Positions 62,799 through 64,000 of a stretch of DNA of 64,000 nucleotides are shown here, in pieces; positions within the stretch are counted from its first letter, which is position 1; each line of letters begins with the position of its first letter. Below the pieces are notes generated by a model. That model was not told where the DNA came from. It saw only the letters and a list, made by a program, of their open reading frames with translations, and made no database searches. Source of the DNA: Sphingomicrobium sp. XHP0239 (GTDB lineage: Bacteria; Pseudomonadota; Alphaproteobacteria; Sphingomonadales; Sphingomonadaceae); NCBI RefSeq assembly GCF_039555325.1, contig NZ_CP154608.1, positions 2,108,001 to 2,172,000 of the forward strand, given 5' to 3'. The translations under genes and the position numbers were made by a program.

Positions 62799-64000
62799 AT
62801 CGCCGACCATCAGCCCATCCGCCGCGTCCTTCTTTCCGTTTCCGACAAGGAAGGTCTGGGGCCGCTCGCCGCGGCGCTGGCCGATCATGGCGCCGAACTG
62901 GTGTCGACCGGCGGGACGGCCAAGGCACTGCGCGACATGGGGCACGAGGTGCGCGACGTTTCCGACCTGACGGGTTTTCCTGAAATGATGGACGGGCGCG
63001 TGAAGACGCTTCACCCCAAGGTACACGGCGGCATTCTCGCGCGGCGGAACAAGGACGATCATCTCGCGGCGATGGAGGCGCACGACATCGGCCCCATCGA
63101 TATGGTCGTCATCAACCTCTATCCCTTCGAACGGACGGTGGCGTCGGGCGCTGACCGCGACACGATCATCGAGAATATCGACATCGGCGGGCCCGCGATG
63201 GTGCGATCGGCGGCGAAGAACCATGCCAGCGTCGCGGTGGTCACCGACCCTGCCGATTATGACGCGGTGGCGGGCGAATTGTCAGGCCACGGCGGGCTGA
63301 CGCAGGAATTCCGCACCATGCTCGCGGCCAAGGCCTACGCGCTGACGGCGAGCTACGATGCGGCGATTGCGGGCTGGTTCGCGCACGCCGATCTGGGCGA
63401 AGCCTACCCCGAGCGCCGGACCCTCGCGATGACCAAGGCCGACGAACTACGCTATGGCGAAAACCCGCATCAGGCGGCGGCGCTCTACCTTCCGCAGGGC
63501 GCGCCCGACGGCCTCGCGGCGGCGGAACAGGTCCAGGGCAAGGCGTTGTCCTACAACAATCTCAACGATGCCGATGCCGCCTATCGGCTGATCAGCGAAT
63601 TTCGCGACGGCGATCCGGCCTGCGTGATCGTCAAGCACGCCAATCCCTGCGGCGTCGCGCGAGCCGACAGCCTGGAGCGGGCGTGGACCGATGCGCTGCA
63701 ATGCGACAGCGTCAGCGCGTTCGGCGGTATCGTCGCGGTGAACCGCACCCTCGACGGAGCGACCGCGCGCGCGATCGCCGACATCTTCACCGAGGTCGTG
63801 GTGGCACCCGACGCCGACGATGCCGCGAAGGCGGTGTTCGCCAAGAAGAAGAATTTGCGGTTGCTGCTGACGGGCGATCTGCCCGACCCCACGCGACCCG
63901 GCCAGGTGATGAAGCCGATCGCGGGCGGCATCCTGGTCCAGGACCGCGACGTCGGACAGGTCACGGAGGACGATCTTACCGTCGTCACCCAGCGCGCACC
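62799..64000 (+). CDS. purH: Bifunctional AICAR transformylase / IMP cyclohydrolase PurH, partial (runs off window)
   Basis: Last two steps of IMP synthesis. The first 200 residues are the MGS-like cyclohydrolase ([40 protein letters not shown]); the AICAR transformylase domain begins with [16 protein letters not shown] and includes [12 protein letters not shown]. About 400 codons are visible. The start is puzzling: AGGAG sits 8 bases before ATC at 62799, the expected start by alignment, but no ATG, GTG or TTG is there; the nearest in-frame ATG upstream is 62709 inside the preceding gene. Confidence 0.93.
   Translation, partial: MADHQPIRRVLLSVSDKEGLGPLAAALADHGAELVSTGGTAKALRDMGHEVRDVSDLTGFPEMMDGRVKTLHPKVHGGILARRNKDDHLAAMEAHDIGPIDMVVINLYPFERTVASGADRDTIIENIDIGGPAMVRSAAKNHASVAVVTDPADYDAVAGELSGHGGLTQEFRTMLAAKAYALTASYDAAIAGWFAHADLGEAYPERRTLAMTKADELRYGENPHQAAALYLPQGAPDGLAAAEQVQGKALSYNNLNDADAAYRLISEFRDGDPACVIVKHANPCGVARADSLERAWTDALQCDSVSAFGGIVAVNRTLDGATARAIADIFTEVVVAPDADDAAKAVFAKKKNLRLLLTGDLPDPTRPGQVMKPIAGGILVQDRDVGQVTEDDLTVVTQRA

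Overview
The window is a GC-rich, densely packed bacterial chromosome segment. Gene content and order point to an alphaproteobacterium of the order Sphingomonadales: MmcB, DUF1491, DUF3576, DUF1674 and YcgN proteins, long HPF beside PtsN, the hemE-hemJ-rho and mnmE-mnmG-rsmG-parA-parB runs, and GANTC sites at the putative origin. Nearly everything is core metabolism or chromosome maintenance; I see no prophage, insertion sequence, CRISPR array or rRNA. Most neighbouring genes on one strand overlap by 1 to 20 bases (ATGA, GTGA or TGATG junctions), so long translationally coupled operons are the rule.

Layout. 1-11.7 kb: zinc-ribbon protein, tRNA-Leu(GAG), msrB and a class A PBP on +, then a mostly leftward set (YgjP-like protease, YcgN, MmcB, SleB-type hydrolase, DUF1491, thioesterase, ptsN, hpf, dnaQ, coaE, aroE, maf). 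11.7-12.0 kb: the longest gene-free stretch, between divergent maf and hemE, with three DnaA boxes, a 10-bp inverted repeat, five GANTC sites and an AT-rich tract; this is the likely chromosomal origin. 12-21 kb: rightward hemE, hemJ, rho, terC-like, mnmE, mnmG, rsmG, parA, parB, with two parS palindromes. 21-35.7 kb: holA, lptE, leuS, ribA, xth, lolA, ftsK, a UbiH-type hydroxylase, a Lon-N domain protein and a TPR-thioredoxin. 35.8 kb: tRNA-Gly(GCC).

36-51.5 kb is the most remarkable part: two complete amino-acid pathways back to back. Leftward runs trpL (Trp-Trp-Trp leader peptide plus attenuator), aroF, trpE, trpG, trpD, a trpC-trpF fusion, trpB, trpA, and a pirin. Rightward runs a TrpR/YerC-like regulator, hisG, hisD, a fused hisC-hisB gene, hisH, hisA, hisF and hisIE. 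Both have a whole-pathway gammaproteobacterial-style organisation that is not what I expect in this order, where these genes are usually scattered. The missing histidinol-phosphatase is supplied by an IMPase-type hisN just beyond the his operon. 51.5-64 kb: a flavoprotein, hisN, a 2OG-Fe(II) oxygenase, a serine hydrolase, hemD-hemC, tsaD-gpsA, a DUF1674 protein, an RsmB-type methyltransferase, rpe, a heparinase II/III-family protein, and purH running off the right edge.

Functionally, chorismate supply (aroE, aroF) feeds the trp operon; PRPP is used by both hisG and trpD; AICAR released by the his pathway re-enters purine synthesis at purH; hemE, hemJ, hemC and hemD cover much of tetrapyrrole synthesis; and origin, parS and ParAB sit together, as expected for origin segregation. 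All functional calls rest on motif recognition by eye, without database searches.
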